Origin: Garcia nutans
Lineage: Eukaryota; Streptophyta; Magnoliopsida; Malpighiales; Euphorbiaceae
Assembly (NCBI GenBank): GCA_947685225.1
Contig: CANTUV010000002.1
Coordinates: 1,426,001 to 1,490,000, forward strand
Reading direction: 5' to 3'
Length of the DNA: 64,000 bases
Shown: in pieces, positions 46,021 to 58,232 of the stretch
How positions within the stretch are numbered: position 1 is the stretch's first letter
Layout of the letters: each line of letters starts with the position of its first letter
Notes under the pieces: model-generated
What the model saw: only the letters and a program-made list of their open reading frames with translations
The model's database searches: none
Told to the model about the DNA's origin: nothing
Translations under genes and position numbers: made by a program

Positions 46021-46510
46021 AATATATCAGCTCAGTTTACTTTCATTGTTTTAAATTCCACTCGATCTGTCTTCATTAGTTGTTAGCAATTTAAATTTAT
46101 TAATAATTTGTTATTTGCAATTTGATAATCAATTAGCTTATCTAGCTTCCTTGTGAGACGACCTTGAGGTGTTCACCAAAATACTACAGCAGCATCATAT
46201 ACTTGAGAATGTAGTTATAATAGTGTTAATTAGAGCGCAACAAGTTTTTGGCTTAGTTGCCGGGGAATATATCAGCTCAGTTTACTTTCATTATTTTAAA
46301 TTCCACTCGATATGTCTTCATTAGTTGTTAGCAATTTAAATTTATTAATAATTTGTTATTTGCAATTTGATAATCAATTAGCTTATCTAGCTTTCTTGTG
46401 AGACAAACTTGTGGTGTTCACCAAAATACTACAGCAGCCTCGTATACTTGCGATTGCAGTTCTAGTAGTATTAATTAGAGTGCAACAATTTTTTGGCGCC
46501 GTTGCCGGGG
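46021..46510 (+). repeat. 245-bp tandem duplication across LTR end and PBS of element B
   Basis: Copy 1 is 46021-46265 and copy 2 is 46266-46510, with an offset of 245. Each contains AATATATCAGCTCAGTTTAC... to GTTGCCGGGG. They differ at scattered positions, including within the PBS. Confidence 0.9.
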
Positions 46511-46511
46511 A
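46494..46511 (+). promoter_or_regulatory. Primer-binding site of element B (tRNA-Asp type)
   Basis: TGGCGCCGTTGCCGGGGA, the standard Athila/Tat PBS. A second, altered copy TGGCTTAGTTGCCGGGGA lies 245 bp upstream (46249-46266). Confidence 0.9.
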
Positions 46512-46628
46512 AGCTAATTGGGGTAATTGTTTATTAGGCATAAATATTTTAAATTATTTTTCATTGTTTACTTTTGATTTTATTTGTCTTTTGCTTTTAA
46601 TAATTCATTTTTTTCAGAAATTTTGTTT

Positions 46629-48152
46629 ATGCAAGGCAGGAGATCACTCGGAGGAGAGCTATATCCAGTTATTCCATAAATTTAGAGAGTGAAAAGAAGC
46701 AGAGAAGAGTTTGAACTATATACCGAATTTGATACAGAGGATGACACTTCTGATTTTGAGTCGGATACTGCACAATCTACCAATATGGGAGACGAAAGGC
46801 AAAGAACTATGAGGGATTTTGTCAGACCTGTCATTGAAACTTCCACATCTTGTATAAGATTGACAGATGCGGCAAGAAATTATGAGTTGAAGAATATCCA
46901 TTACAACATGCTGCCATCATTCTATGGAGTTCCAAATGAAGATCCTTTGAACTTTATCCGGGATTTCTACTCCACCCTCAACACATTTCCATTGGGAGGA
47001 TTAATAGAAGACCAGTTGAGGATGAGGTGTTTTCCTTACACATTGAAGGATAGGGCAAAAAGCTGGCTTATGATGTTGCCTGAAAATTCTTTGACAACTT
47101 GGGAGCAAGTTTATAACAAGTTTATGGGCAAATTTTACTCACATCAGAAGACAGCTGAATTGAGAGGGAAAATAGCTACATTCTCTCAATTTGAAGGAGA
47201 GCCATTTCATGAGGCTTGGGACAGGTTTAAGTTGTTATTGATCCAGTGTCCACACCATCACTACCCACTTCAACTTCTGAATAAGTTTTTCTATGATGGT
47301 CTAACCCAGCAATTTCAGAATACTGTTGATAACGCAGCTGGGGGAGCTATGGGAGAAAAGACAGCAGATGAAACTTATGAAATCTTTGAAATGTTGGGAG
47401 CTAATTCTCAATAGAAAAGTGTAAGAGGAAGAAGTAAAGGGGTGAATCAATTGGAAGCCAACAGTGAGATGGTCAATCAGATAGCTGAATTGACAAGGCA
47501 AGTGCAGATGCTGAACATGAAGAACAATACTTCTTCATCCACTCAAGAAGTGTGTGGAATTTATGGAACTTTCGGGCAAGGAGCAAATATATGCCCCTCC
47601 GCATATGAGTCTTATGGAAATGAAGCTGAGCAAGTCAATGCTATGGGGGGATATCAACCAAGGGCCCGGAATGATCCTTACCCAAATACTTACAATCATG
47701 GTTGGTGGAATCATCCAAATTTTTCCTGGGCAACAAATAATTCTCAACATCCTTTCCATTTGCTCCAGAGACAAAACCAACTGCAGGGTCAATCTTCAAA
47801 TCAATGGCAGCCTAAGAGAGAGAGTTTGGAGGATAGTTTACAGGCCTTTATCCAAGTCAGTGCTAAGAATCAAGAGATGAATAACAAGAGGTTGGATTCA
47901 TTAGAAGCATCTTTTAAGAAAGTGAAGACTCAAGTGGGACAACTTGCACAACAGATGCAGATTCAACAAAAAGGGAAATTTCCGAGTCAACCTGAGCAGG
48001 CACAATCAGTGACTGTTCTTAGAAGTGGTAAGGTAATAAATAATGATGTTGAAAATAATTCTGTGAATACAGGTGATCAAAAGAACAAAAAGGAAGGAGA
48101 ACTAGAGAACAAAGATGCTGGAGAAAGATCAATATACCATTCCCCAGCAGGT
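46629..48152 (+). pseudogene. gag of element B (broken)
   Basis: ATG 46629 opens MQGRRSLGGELYPVIP and is followed by two stops (TAA 46677, TAG 46683) where Glu codons are expected. Then about 240 open codons run to TAG 47412, and after that the same frame continues to 48153. The capsid-like blocks are NMLPSFYGVPNEDPLNFI (about 46907-46960), DRAKSWLMMLPENSLTTWE and FFYDGLTQQFQNTVDNAAGG, all typical of Athila Gag. The second part has a coiled-coil-like EMVNQIAELTRQVQML and a Gln-rich tail. In place of a zinc knuckle there is only CGIYGTFGQGANICP. Gag would build the particle. Confidence 0.88.
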
Positions 48153-49312
48153 TGAAGAATGATAAATAAGATAAGCAATTTTCAGACATCTTCAACATGC
48201 TGTCTAAGGTAAGTATTAACTTATCCTTACTTGAAGCAATAAAGAACATGCCGGCTTATGCCAAATTCTTCAAGGAACTGAACACCAAGAAAAAGAGGTA
48301 TGAGCCAAATGAAAAGGTGATAGTGTCAGAAGTAGCTAGTGCTGTTTTGCAGCATAAACTACCTCCAAAGCTAAAGGATCCTGGTAGTTTCATAATTCAA
48401 ATTACTATGGGTAATGGAAAGGGGACTGATGGCATGTGTGATTTAGGAGCCAGTGTAAATTTGATACCTTATTCTGTGTATCTCGAATTAGAACTTGGGG
48501 AACTTAAACCTACCAAAATGGTGTTGCAATTAGCTGACAGATCTCTTAGATTTCCGAAAGGAGTTATAGAAGATGAGTTAGTTAAGGTTGGTGGGTTGAT
48601 AGTGCCTGTGGATTTCATAGTTCTTGACATGGAAGGAAGTAACCCTACACCATCTGCACACACTATTCTACTGGGTAGGTATTTTATGGCTACTACCAAC
48701 ACCTTGATAGATGTTAAAAATGGTAAATTGTCAATGATTGTCTTGGGACAAATGGTTGAATTTTCTATTTTTAACACTTCTCCCATTCCTACAACTGCAT
48801 TATATGAGGATTGCTCTTTAATTGATTGTATTGACGCAGTTGTTTCAGATGTTTTCTTGCAGACAGGTTCCTCGGATAAATTGGAACTGGCACTGACCTT
48901 AGATCGTGGTTTAGATATTTTTGATTTAGAAATAGCTAGTTGCCTTGAGACATTAGAGAGTGCTGAAATAGAGGAACTTAAGGAGGACACAGTATTTAAA
49001 CTTCCCTCCATCCAAAAGGAAGAGAAGAATCCTTCACTTGAGTTAAAGCTGAAAGAGTTACCTAAAAATCTAAAATATGTGTTTTTAGGAGATCACAACA
49101 CCTTACCTGTGATAATATCTAGCGAACTTAGTGAAAGGGAGGAGATGAGGTTGGTGAGTGAGCTAAAAAGATTGAAAAGAGCAATAGGATGGGGTTTGAG
49201 TGACATCAAAGGTATTAGCCCTTCAATGTGCATGCATAGAATCACCTTAGAAGAGGGAGCTAAACCTGTGAGGGAGACTCAAAGGCGCCTTAACCCAAAC
49301 ATGAGTGCTTAA
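48153..49312 (+). pseudogene. Protease region of element B
   Basis: The frame shifts from gag and a TAA near 48164 lies before DKQFSDIFNM. From 48197 it is open for 371 codons. CDLGASVNLIP with Asp at 48440-48442 is the Athila-type protease active site (DLGAS instead of DTGA). ILLGRYFMATTNTLIDV closes the protease fold. The end, KPVRETQRRLNPNM, is the start of RT; a deletion of several residues and a frame change near 49300 separate it from the next block. Confidence 0.85.
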
Positions 49313-49988
49313 ATTGCTTGATGAAGGAGTGATATATCCAATAGCTAATAGTGAGTGGATGAGCCCAGTACATGTAGTGCCTAATAAATCAGGAATCACT
49401 GTGGTGAAAAATGAAAAGAATGAATTGGTTCCTACTAGGACTACTACTGGATGGAGAATGTGTATTGATTATAGGAAGTTGAACAATGCCACAAAGAAAG
49501 ACCATTTCCCTCTTCCTTTTATTGATCAGATGTTGGATAAACTTTCTGGACACTCACATTATTGTTTTTTGGATGGACTTTCAGGTTATTATCAGGTGCC
49601 GATATCACCAGAGGATCAATCCAAGACTACTTTTACTTGCCCTTTCGAGACTTATGCATTTCGGCGTATGCCCTTTGGCTTGTGCAATGCGCCTGCAACT
49701 TTTCAGAGATGCATGATGTCTGTCTTCACAGACATGATAGATGATTTTATTGAGGTATTTATGGATGACTTTTCTGTTTTCGGTGATTCTTTTGATAATT
49801 GCCTCAATAAACTTGTTCTTGTGCTTGAGAGATGCATTGAATGTAACCTCACTTTAAGTTGGGAAAAGAGTCATTTCATGGTTACTCAGGGCATTGTATT
49901 AGGCCATGTTGTGTCGAGTAAAGGGATTGAGGTGGATAAGGCTAAAGTAGAATTGATTGCTAAGTTACCCCCCACCTACCTCTGTTAA
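49305..49988 (+). pseudogene. Reverse transcriptase of element B
   Basis: Open for 227 codons with all main RT blocks: MSPVHVVPNKSG, WRMCIDYRKLNNATKKDHFP, FLDGLSGYYQVPI, RRMPFGLCNAPATFQRCM, the catalytic FMDD (49758-49769) and GHVVSSKGIEVD. The paired aspartates are intact. The frame ends early because of an extra C in the run at about 49969-49974; the true continuation is in the frame starting at 49957. It copies element RNA to DNA; with a single restored frame this domain would look complete, but the copy as it stands is broken. Confidence 0.9.
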
Positions 49989-50940
49989 GGGAATAAGAAG
50001 TTTTCTAGGGCATGCAGGTTTTTATCAGAGGTTTATTAAAGATTTTTCTAAAATAAGCCAACCATTGTGTCATTTGCTTGGGAAAGATGTTCCATTTGAG
50101 TTTACTGCACAATGCATGCAAGCCTTTAATTCCCTTAAGGAAAAATTGACTAGTGCACCGGTAATTGTAGCTCCTGTTTGGTCTTTACCTTTTGAAATTA
50201 TGTGTGATGCCTCTAATCATGCAGTAGGAGCTGTCCTTGGGCAAAGGGTTGAGAAATTTTTGAGAGTGATCTATTATGCTAGCTTGACCTTAAATAGTGC
50301 GCAAATGAATTACACAACAACTGAAAAGGAAATGTTAGCTGTTGTTTTTGCCTTAGATAAGTTTAGAGCATATTTAATTGGGTCAAAAATTATTGTGCAT
50401 TCTGATCATGCAGCTCTAAAATATCTTTTGACAAAACAACATGCTAAACAACACTTAATTAGATGGGTGTTATTATTGCAAGAATTTGATTTCCAAATCA
50501 AAGATACTAAGGGAAGTGAAAATGTTGTAGCTGATCATTTATCTAGATTACCCTTCTTTGGTGAAAATATTGCATCTAATAGCATTCATAAAAATTTAGA
50601 AGCATTTCCTGATGAGCAGCTGTTTGTGGTAATGAATGCACCTTGGTTTGCAGATATTGCTAACTATCTTGCTTGTGGTATTTTACGTTCTGACATGTCA
50701 TTTCAGGAAAAGAAAAGGTTTTTGCACGTGAGTAAATTTTATTTTTGGGATGAACCTTACCTATTCCGGATATGCAAAGATGAGATAGTTCGTAGGTATG
50801 TATCTGAGGAAGAACAACTGAGTGTTCTTCAATTTTGTCATGACCTTCACTGTGGTGATCATTTTGGAGGAAGAAAGACTGCAGAAAAGGTGCTTCAAAG
50901 TGGTTTTTACTGGCCTACTCTATTCAAAGATGCTCAATAA
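49957..50940 (+). pseudogene. RT connection, RNase H and integrase zinc domain of element B
   Basis: Open for 327 codons. It starts inside RT (SFLGHAGFYQRFIKDFSKI), then RNase H (MCDASNHAVGAVLGQ, TTTEKEMLAVVFALDKFR, VHSDHAALKYLL) with its Asp, Glu and Asp positions. KGSENVVADHLSRL marks the linker to integrase. The last part has the zinc-domain histidines (CHDLHCGDHFGG), and the two Cys (CKHCDCC) follow after a TAA at 50938. Confidence 0.9.
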
Positions 50941-50970
50941 TATTGTAAGCATTGTGACTGCTGTCAAATA

Positions 50971-51931
50971 GTGGGTAACATTAGAAGGAGGAATGAAATG
51001 CCCCTTCAATCTTATATTGTTGTTGAACTGTTTGATGTATGGGGAATAGACTTCATGGGTCCTTTTCCTAAGTCTTTTGGTTATGAATATATTTTAGTTG
51101 CTGTTGATTATGTTTCAAAATGGGTGGAGGCAATCCCCACCCGTACTAATGATGCTAATGTGGTTGTTAAATTTGTGAAGAAATATATTCTTAGTAGATT
51201 TGGAACGCCAAGAGTGATAGTCAGTGATGGGGAAAGTCATTTCTGCAACAAACTTTTTGAGAAATTAATGCACAAATCTGGTGTGAAACACAAGGTGGTG
51301 ACCCCATACCATCCACAGACTTCTGGACAAGTTGAGACATCCAACAAGCAAATCAAAGGAATTCTGGAGAAAACAGTCAACTTATCAAGGAAGGATTGGG
51401 CGAGTAGATTACATGATGCATTGTGGGCATATCGAACTGCTTTCAAGACTCCTTTGGGAATGAGTCCATACAGATTGGTTTTTGGTAAGGCTTGTCATTT
51501 ACCAGTTGAGTTGGAGCATAAGGCGTATTGGGCAATCAAGACTCTGAATTTAGACTTGGACAAGGCAAAGAGAGAACGTTTTCTGCAAATTTCAGAGTTA
51601 GATGAACTGAGGAATGAGGCATATGAGAGTTCGAGGATTTATAAGGATCGCACTAAAGCACTTCATGACAGAATTATAGTGCGAAAGACATTGAGCCCAA
51701 GTATGAAAGTTTTGCTTTTTAATTCTCGTCTCCATCTGTTTCCAGGAAAACTAAAGTCTCGATGGAGTGGTCCTTTCGAGATAACTCAGGTATATCCTTC
51801 TAGTGCTATAGAATTGCTTAACTCTCAAAACAAATGAAACTTTTAAAGTAAATGGACAGAGAGTTAAACCATATAATGAAGGGTTCCAAGAAGTAAGGAT
51901 CATTGATAGCACTTTGATCTACGATCCTTAA
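50971..51931 (+). pseudogene. Integrase of element B, near intact with late frameshift
   Basis: Catalytic residues are Asp 51049-51051 (GIDFMGPF), Asp 51226-51228 (VSDGESHF) and Glu 51334-51336 (GQVETSN), with the canonical 35 residues between the last two. The C-terminal part has ELEHKAYWAIKTLNLDLDKA and KSRWSGPFEITQVYP, the GPF/Y motif of Ty3 integrases. A one-base shift near 51831 ends the frame at 51837; the natural end, ..STLIYDP and TAA, is at 51929-51931 in another frame. Confidence 0.9.
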
Positions 51932-52253
51932 GTCTTGTAGTAATGTCTAGCTATATGACATTAAAGAAGTTCTAAATGGGAGGCAACCCATCTGTTTGCA
52001 TTTCTTTTCATAGTTGTAATTTTATATTCAGCAATTTTTATTTTATGTTTGGTTTAAATAAATGGAATGGGGGCTTTGATCGGTCTTTATTTTTTTAATG
52101 TGTTTCAGGGTTAATCAAAGAAGAGGATTGCATTTCTTTAAGATTTGGTGACACAAAAAAATATAAAAATATATAAAATATATAAAAAAAAGAGCCAAAA
52201 TGGCAGTGAAGGACACTGCCACTTGACACGGCCAAGCCACTGGCCGTGTGAAG
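51932..52253 (+). other. Non-coding region after pol of element B
   Basis: Holds GGGAGGCAACCCAT soon after the pol end, a word often found at this place in Athila-like elements, and one more copy of the hairpin unit (TTGACACGGCCAAGCCACTG at about 52224). It ends at N3. No envelope-like frame. Confidence 0.6.
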
Positions 52254-54717
52254 TGTAATATCCTCATGTATACCTTAAAAGTTTTGATTATGTTATTGTT
52301 ATATATTGGATTGAATATATGTGTTAAATTACAAGAGAAAAGAAGTTGGGAAAAGAATGTATAGGTATTTGTGTTTTGAGAAGAAAAGAGGGTGTAGAGA
52401 GAAGTGTATATGTTGTTTATATGGTTGTATAACTAACATATACATTGGTCAAAAGGGTTGGTCAATACAAGATGATATTTATTTGTGGCATGTGAAATTA
52501 TATATATGGGTATATATGAGACAAAAGATTAATTAAATGGATGAAGGGCATGGAGGTAATTTTCTTTGGTTAAGTTGCATGGTGGAGATTAAAAGAAGAA
52601 AAGTGGTTGACTTGTTGGTATTTTCTTCTTTCTTTCTTGAAGAGGCCGGCCATTGAAGAAGAGAAAGAGCTAGGGAGGTGTTTGAAGTTCTATAATCAAA
52701 TTGAAGAAGGAATCAAGGGTTTTGGTTAGAGATTTGTGGAATTTCTTCATTTAAGGTTTTGAAGAGATTGGGTTGCATTAACCTAAATGTGGAGAATTCT
52801 TGGAAAGAAAAGAAATGTATAGATTGATGGGACTAGTTCTTGAGGTAAGTACCAATACATATGATTGTATTTAATTACATAATTTGAGGCTTAACACATT
52901 TGTTTGCAAATGTGTTAAGTGATCTATTATATTGTTAACATAATTGGACTAAGGTGATGATTGAATGATGTGAAGGATGTGAAGATCATTAACAAGGTAA
53001 GCATAAACCCTATTTGATTGTATATCCTTATATGTCTTTGAACATTAACACATTGGGATGAAAGTGTTAAATAAGCTATTATATTGTGAATGTAAATGAA
53101 GAATATATATAAAGGATGAAATATGAAATGGGAAAGGTAGGAAGAAATGAGGATCATTCTTAAGGCATGTGCAATTTGTTATGATAAATGCTCTAGTAAT
53201 GAATGATGTTAATGTGTTTTGAGAAGTGAGAAAATGTTATGTTATATACATTGTGAATCTTGTGTATGGCAATGTATTATATGAATAATATACTTTGAAA
53301 TGTGATATCAATGATGCTATATGTATCATATGGATTGAGATATGATATGATATGAAGCCATTGTGATTGGCTATGATAATTCAATTGAAAGAGATAAGGC
53401 ATGTTGGCCTAATTGATGATGAGATTGATAATGAAATAATAAATGAATTGTTTGTTTAATATGTTATTCAGTTTCAGAGTTCTGGATTTGGGTGGCATGC
53501 CTAAGAAATGATGAAAGGTAACAGTCTTGCCGGGTTGAGGATCTCCTCATATGTGTTGAGTTGATGGTCCAAGAGACTGGGTCTGTTACACTATGAGAAT
53601 TGTGAATATGAGATATATGATTTGTAACAGTCTTGCCGGGTTGAGGATCTCCTCATATGTGTTGAGTTGATGGTCCAAGATACTGGGTCTGTTACACTAT
53701 CCATGGATAGAGATACATGTATATACATTGCCTACGGGCGTGATGATTGTGACTATGAACCAAAGCAGTAACTCTGAACTTTGAATAACATATTAGTGTT
53801 TTGGGCCCGAGTCTGTCTTTATTGTCAATGTGAAATGCAAGTATTGAAATATTGATTGTGAGTATTAATAATGAATTATGCTTGGTGAATTGTGAATAAT
53901 ATAATGTTATTAAGTGTAATATGTAAATGAATTGTGGTTGATGATAAAGGATGTCTTTATTGGAAATATGATTTATGATTTGTATGATATGTAAATTGTG
54001 TATTGCAATAATGAGTGATATGATGTGTAATGTGTGTACTGCAATAATGAGTGTATGATATGTAATGTGTGTATTGCAATAATAATTGGTATGATATGTA
54101 AAGTGTGTATTGCAATAATGGTTGGTGTGGTATATATATAATGTAGGGGTATTAATATATTGGTTTTGAGTATTGGTGATGCATTGGGGTTGGTGATAAT
54201 ATTATGTATATATATACATCATATATGAAATTAGCTAGGATATATTAAAGATAAAATTAAAAAGAAAAGAAGATATGATAAGAACTAATTATATATAGAA
54301 TCGATGTATCATTATATATCAATACTTCTATACTATATGTTTATATTTTATATTTGGACTACTAAGCTCTCGGGCTTAGCGCGGGTGTTTATTCGCGCAG
54401 GTATATAGATGGAAGATATGAAGTCTTTTGTTATGCCACAAGAAGAGTAAAGTTTGTCGAGACCAACTAGAGGGTAATGCATACATGTATAAATTTTAAT
54501 TATGATGTATTTCTGACGAGAGAGTATTTATATGTATAAATGAAGTTTTAATAAAGATAATGATTTTGTAAATGTTATTTAAATTAAGGTATTATGGTTT
54601 GAACTCTGTTACAGGTTTTTAAAAGGTAACGAAAAGTGACATCCTTATACTTTATATATTTACTGTATGTATACTAGGTATACGCATAGTACTTATATAG
54701 GGTATCGGGGTGTTACA
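52254..54717 (+). repeat. N3 LTR, copy 1
   Basis: Starts TGTAATATCC and ends GGGTGTTACA. It includes two palindromic modules (53518-53590, 53623-53696). A TATA-like CTTTATATATTTAC lies about 70 bp before its 3' end. Confidence 0.93.
53518..53696. repeat. Pair of GTAACAG...CTGTTAC palindromic modules in N3 LTR
   Basis: Same modules as in N1, inverted: GTAACAGTCTTGCCGGG ... TGAGGATCTCCTCA ... ACTGGGTCTGTTAC. They are repeated in the second LTR at about 59497-59675. Confidence 0.85.
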
Positions 54718-57700
54718 ATTATTTTGGTATCAGAGCTTATGTTCGAGATTCTCGGCCTAAGTGAGATTAAAAAAAAAATTTTTTTGAAAAGTTTAAATAG
54801 AAATAAAAAGGAAAAGTTTTGAAATGAAATTTGTAATACGTGCATATGCATTGATATCTAGGTTGGTCTCGGATGTGGCATAATATAAATTGTAGAATAT
54901 TTGTGTTATATGAGATGTTCAATATAGTTGATGATATATGTGTATACTATTTTGATGTGATGAGAAATTGTGATTGTTGACAATGATGTTGGAAATGAAT
55001 TATAATTGAGGCATAGTGCCTAATTGATTATGAGAAAAGCATTGTGAAATGTAATGTGATATTTGTATATTAATGATGCATATGAAGAATGTCATGTTGT
55101 GTGCAACATGAAATGTAATGTTGATATTTATGAGCAATATTATGTAGGGCATAATGTGAATTGAAACATAAAGAAATAAAAAGGAGAATAAAGTTGAAAA
55201 TAAGTAGCAATCAAAATCAAGATTAAAATATGTATTCTTTCCTTTATACTTTGAACCTCTTTATAATAATGTTTATGTTGAGGTTGTTAGACAGAGAAAA
55301 TATTGCTGGATTGTTATTATTGAAAGATATGTTACTAAAATGAGGAAAGAATGGTGGAATAGTGAATGAGTTAGTTAGTATAAACAAAGTGTGATTTTTT
55401 AAAGTTGGGATATATGTACATAAAATTAAGGTTTTGTTTAAAGGAAAAAGAGATGATATTGGTTAAGTAAGAAAATAAGTTGATATTGTTATTTTAATGC
55501 GAACATGGTAAATTCAATGTTAGAAATGTGAGATGCTTGGATATTGTGAAAGCTCATGGTAATGGTGATAATATGTGATATTTGAGATTTTTGAAGTGAG
55601 CTTTATGATTGTGGAAATTATATGTTTTAATATTGCTTTGTGATATATATTTGTAAGATGTTTTTAAAGTGATGATAGAAAAGATGAGTTTGGCAAATTG
55701 AAGCTTAAACGAAGTAGTAAATTGAGAAGTTAAAGTTTTAGTGGAATTTGATAAAGATTATTGGGATATTGATAGTTAACTGTATATGCAATGCATAAGC
55801 TAAGTGAAATGACTAGTATTGCATATGGAAGTATTATGAATTGAGTAATGTGATTGATAGTATGAGAATTTGTTTTGAAATAATCAAGGAAGTGGATAAG
55901 TAAATAGAAATGAGTTATTTTAAGTCATTTTACTGAACAGGGTAAGAATGAATATGGGAGTGTATTAAATATTTTTAAAGACGAAAGTGAAAGAGATGTC
56001 ACATTGGGAATGTGACTGAGATGAATATGAAGTGTTACTATAGTCAGAATATATATGTTTGTAGTGTGAATAAATACTTTATATCATATTGGAAGAATGA
56101 GAAGGATAGTGTTTAAAAGAAAATGATAAACACTAAATTTGTATTGAATGTATGAAAAAGGAAAATACTATAAGAGCATATAATTAAGTGTATACATGTA
56201 TATGATATGTGAATTGAGTTTTCCAATATGAATGAAATTATGATATATAAACACATTTGTGAATCACATTATGAGGATGGCTTATGAAGATATATGTGGT
56301 ATAATTATAGAATTAGTGATATGGAAAAACAATGTTATATGTATTAGTGGACCTAAGAGAGATTAGGTCTTGAACTGTGTAAAGCTAGATGGATTATGTG
56401 ATGGAAGTGAGAATGGAAAGAACTTGAGTAATATTGGACAGTGGAAATTGTTATAATGAGTATTGAACTTGATGATTATATTATATTTAGAGTTTCAAAG
56501 TATTCACGTATGAAAAGTTCTATGTAATTATATTATAAGAGATTGTAGATGGATTAGAAATGAAGTGATGAATAGAAATTGTATAAGAACTGTATATGAT
56601 TGAATATGTATATAGTAATATTGTTAAAGCATGAGTTAAGTTGATAAGGATCATATAAGCGAATACAAATTGGTTGAAACGAAGTTGGAATGTGTTAACT
56701 TCTGTTATACTAAAAATGTTAAGATTGAGAATAGAATTATAAAAGAACAGTATTGAATTGAAAGTTCTAGGTTTGAATATTAATCTCTTAAAGTCATGTG
56801 TTTTGTTCAGTATTTTGGATCGGTTAATTTGTTATCCATGGATTTGGATCTTAGATATAATGATTGTAATACGGATTTGGTGAGGTTGACAATTTTGTTT
56901 GAGAAGTATAGTTAAAAATTATGATGGTTAAAGTTGTACCTTATTATTTTATTTTTTTTATGTTAAGAATTTGGTTATAACTGTGAAAAAAAATTAAAAA
57001 TTAAAAATTAAAAAATTTTGAAATGTGTTGAGTTATGGATAATATGACAAAAAGGTAATCAAAATAAATATACCAATGATAGGAAATGTGAAGAGTTAGT
57101 AAAAGGGAGAAATTATATTATATGAATGAAAGTTATACTGAATATGTTTATGGTATGTAACTTGAGGTTTAAGGGAATGAACTCAAAGTTTGAGTGAATG
57201 AATTATAGATATTAAGTATGATATAACATTTTTATGAGAATTGGTGGAAATTATACTAAGATAATAAAGAATAAACTATGTGTATATTAAAAGATATTAG
57301 AAGTGATTTGTTATCATGATGATTTGACTGAAAATAGATTGAAAGAGAGCAGAAATTGAATATAAGTTTGCTCTTATGGAATTAAGTTATATTTATACTT
57401 ATATGAAAATTGTGAAATTTCATGATAAGTTAGATTACTTAATCGTTGGTTGGAATTGAACAAGATTGGAACGTGGGTATATTGTGACAGATAGATTAAT
57501 TGATCTGGATTTGGCTAAGATTATGGATCATTAATAAAATTTAATGTGTATAGTTGTATTAAGAAAATAGGTATTTACATGATAATGTATATGATGTAAA
57601 TTTTAAAGTATGATTGGACATGAATGAGTGGAGTATAGTAGTTGTTAATCATGATAAGAAGAGAAAAAGATTGGTTATTTATAAAATAAGTTGAAAGATA

Positions 57701-58232
57701 ATGTATTAATATGTAAGTTAAGTGAAAAGCATGCTAAAGAAATAACTCCATTTATGAAAAATCAGGATTTTGTTATCTATTGAGGGTGATAAATGTCTAT
57801 TTAGACAGTGATTGTAATGAAGGGATAATTAATGTTCAGATATAAGTCAATGATTTTTAATGTTAAAGTTAAGAGAGTAATTATACAGAAGTGAAATAAC
57901 AAAATATATTAAATATAAAGATTAGATGGAGTATAAGTGTACTATAGAATGATCTGATTCTTATATAAAGACATTAACAAGAAATGTAATGAGTTCTTTT
58001 GAATGTTTGATTAAGGAAATAACAAGATGTATAAACATATAGAATGATGAGTTATGGAATTTAAAGAAGGTGGTTGATTCTAAAGAGGAGAGTTGAAGCT
58101 ATATAATTTGATGATATAATGACTTAAGCGTATAATTAACTTCATATGGAAGTTAAGATGGTATAGTATTATGAATGGATTACAATTATGCTAGATAATT
58201 TTGAGGACGAAATTATTTAAGGGGGAGAGAAT
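54718..58232 (+). other. N3 internal region, non-coding, C-depleted
   Basis: About 3.5 kb with no frame worth calling. It is homologous to the N1 internal region. Example of skew: 56521-56580 has no C and 13 G. Confidence 0.88.

Larger units (their letters stand above)
44620..46487 (+). repeat. 5' LTR of element B
   Basis: Starts TGTTTTATTAG and ends GTGCAACA before the PBS. A hairpin array lies at 44907-45228, a TATA box at 45275 and a 245-bp duplication covers its 3' end. The 3' LTR from 62543 matches up to 63433. The 3' boundary is inferred from the PBS position. Confidence 0.82.
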
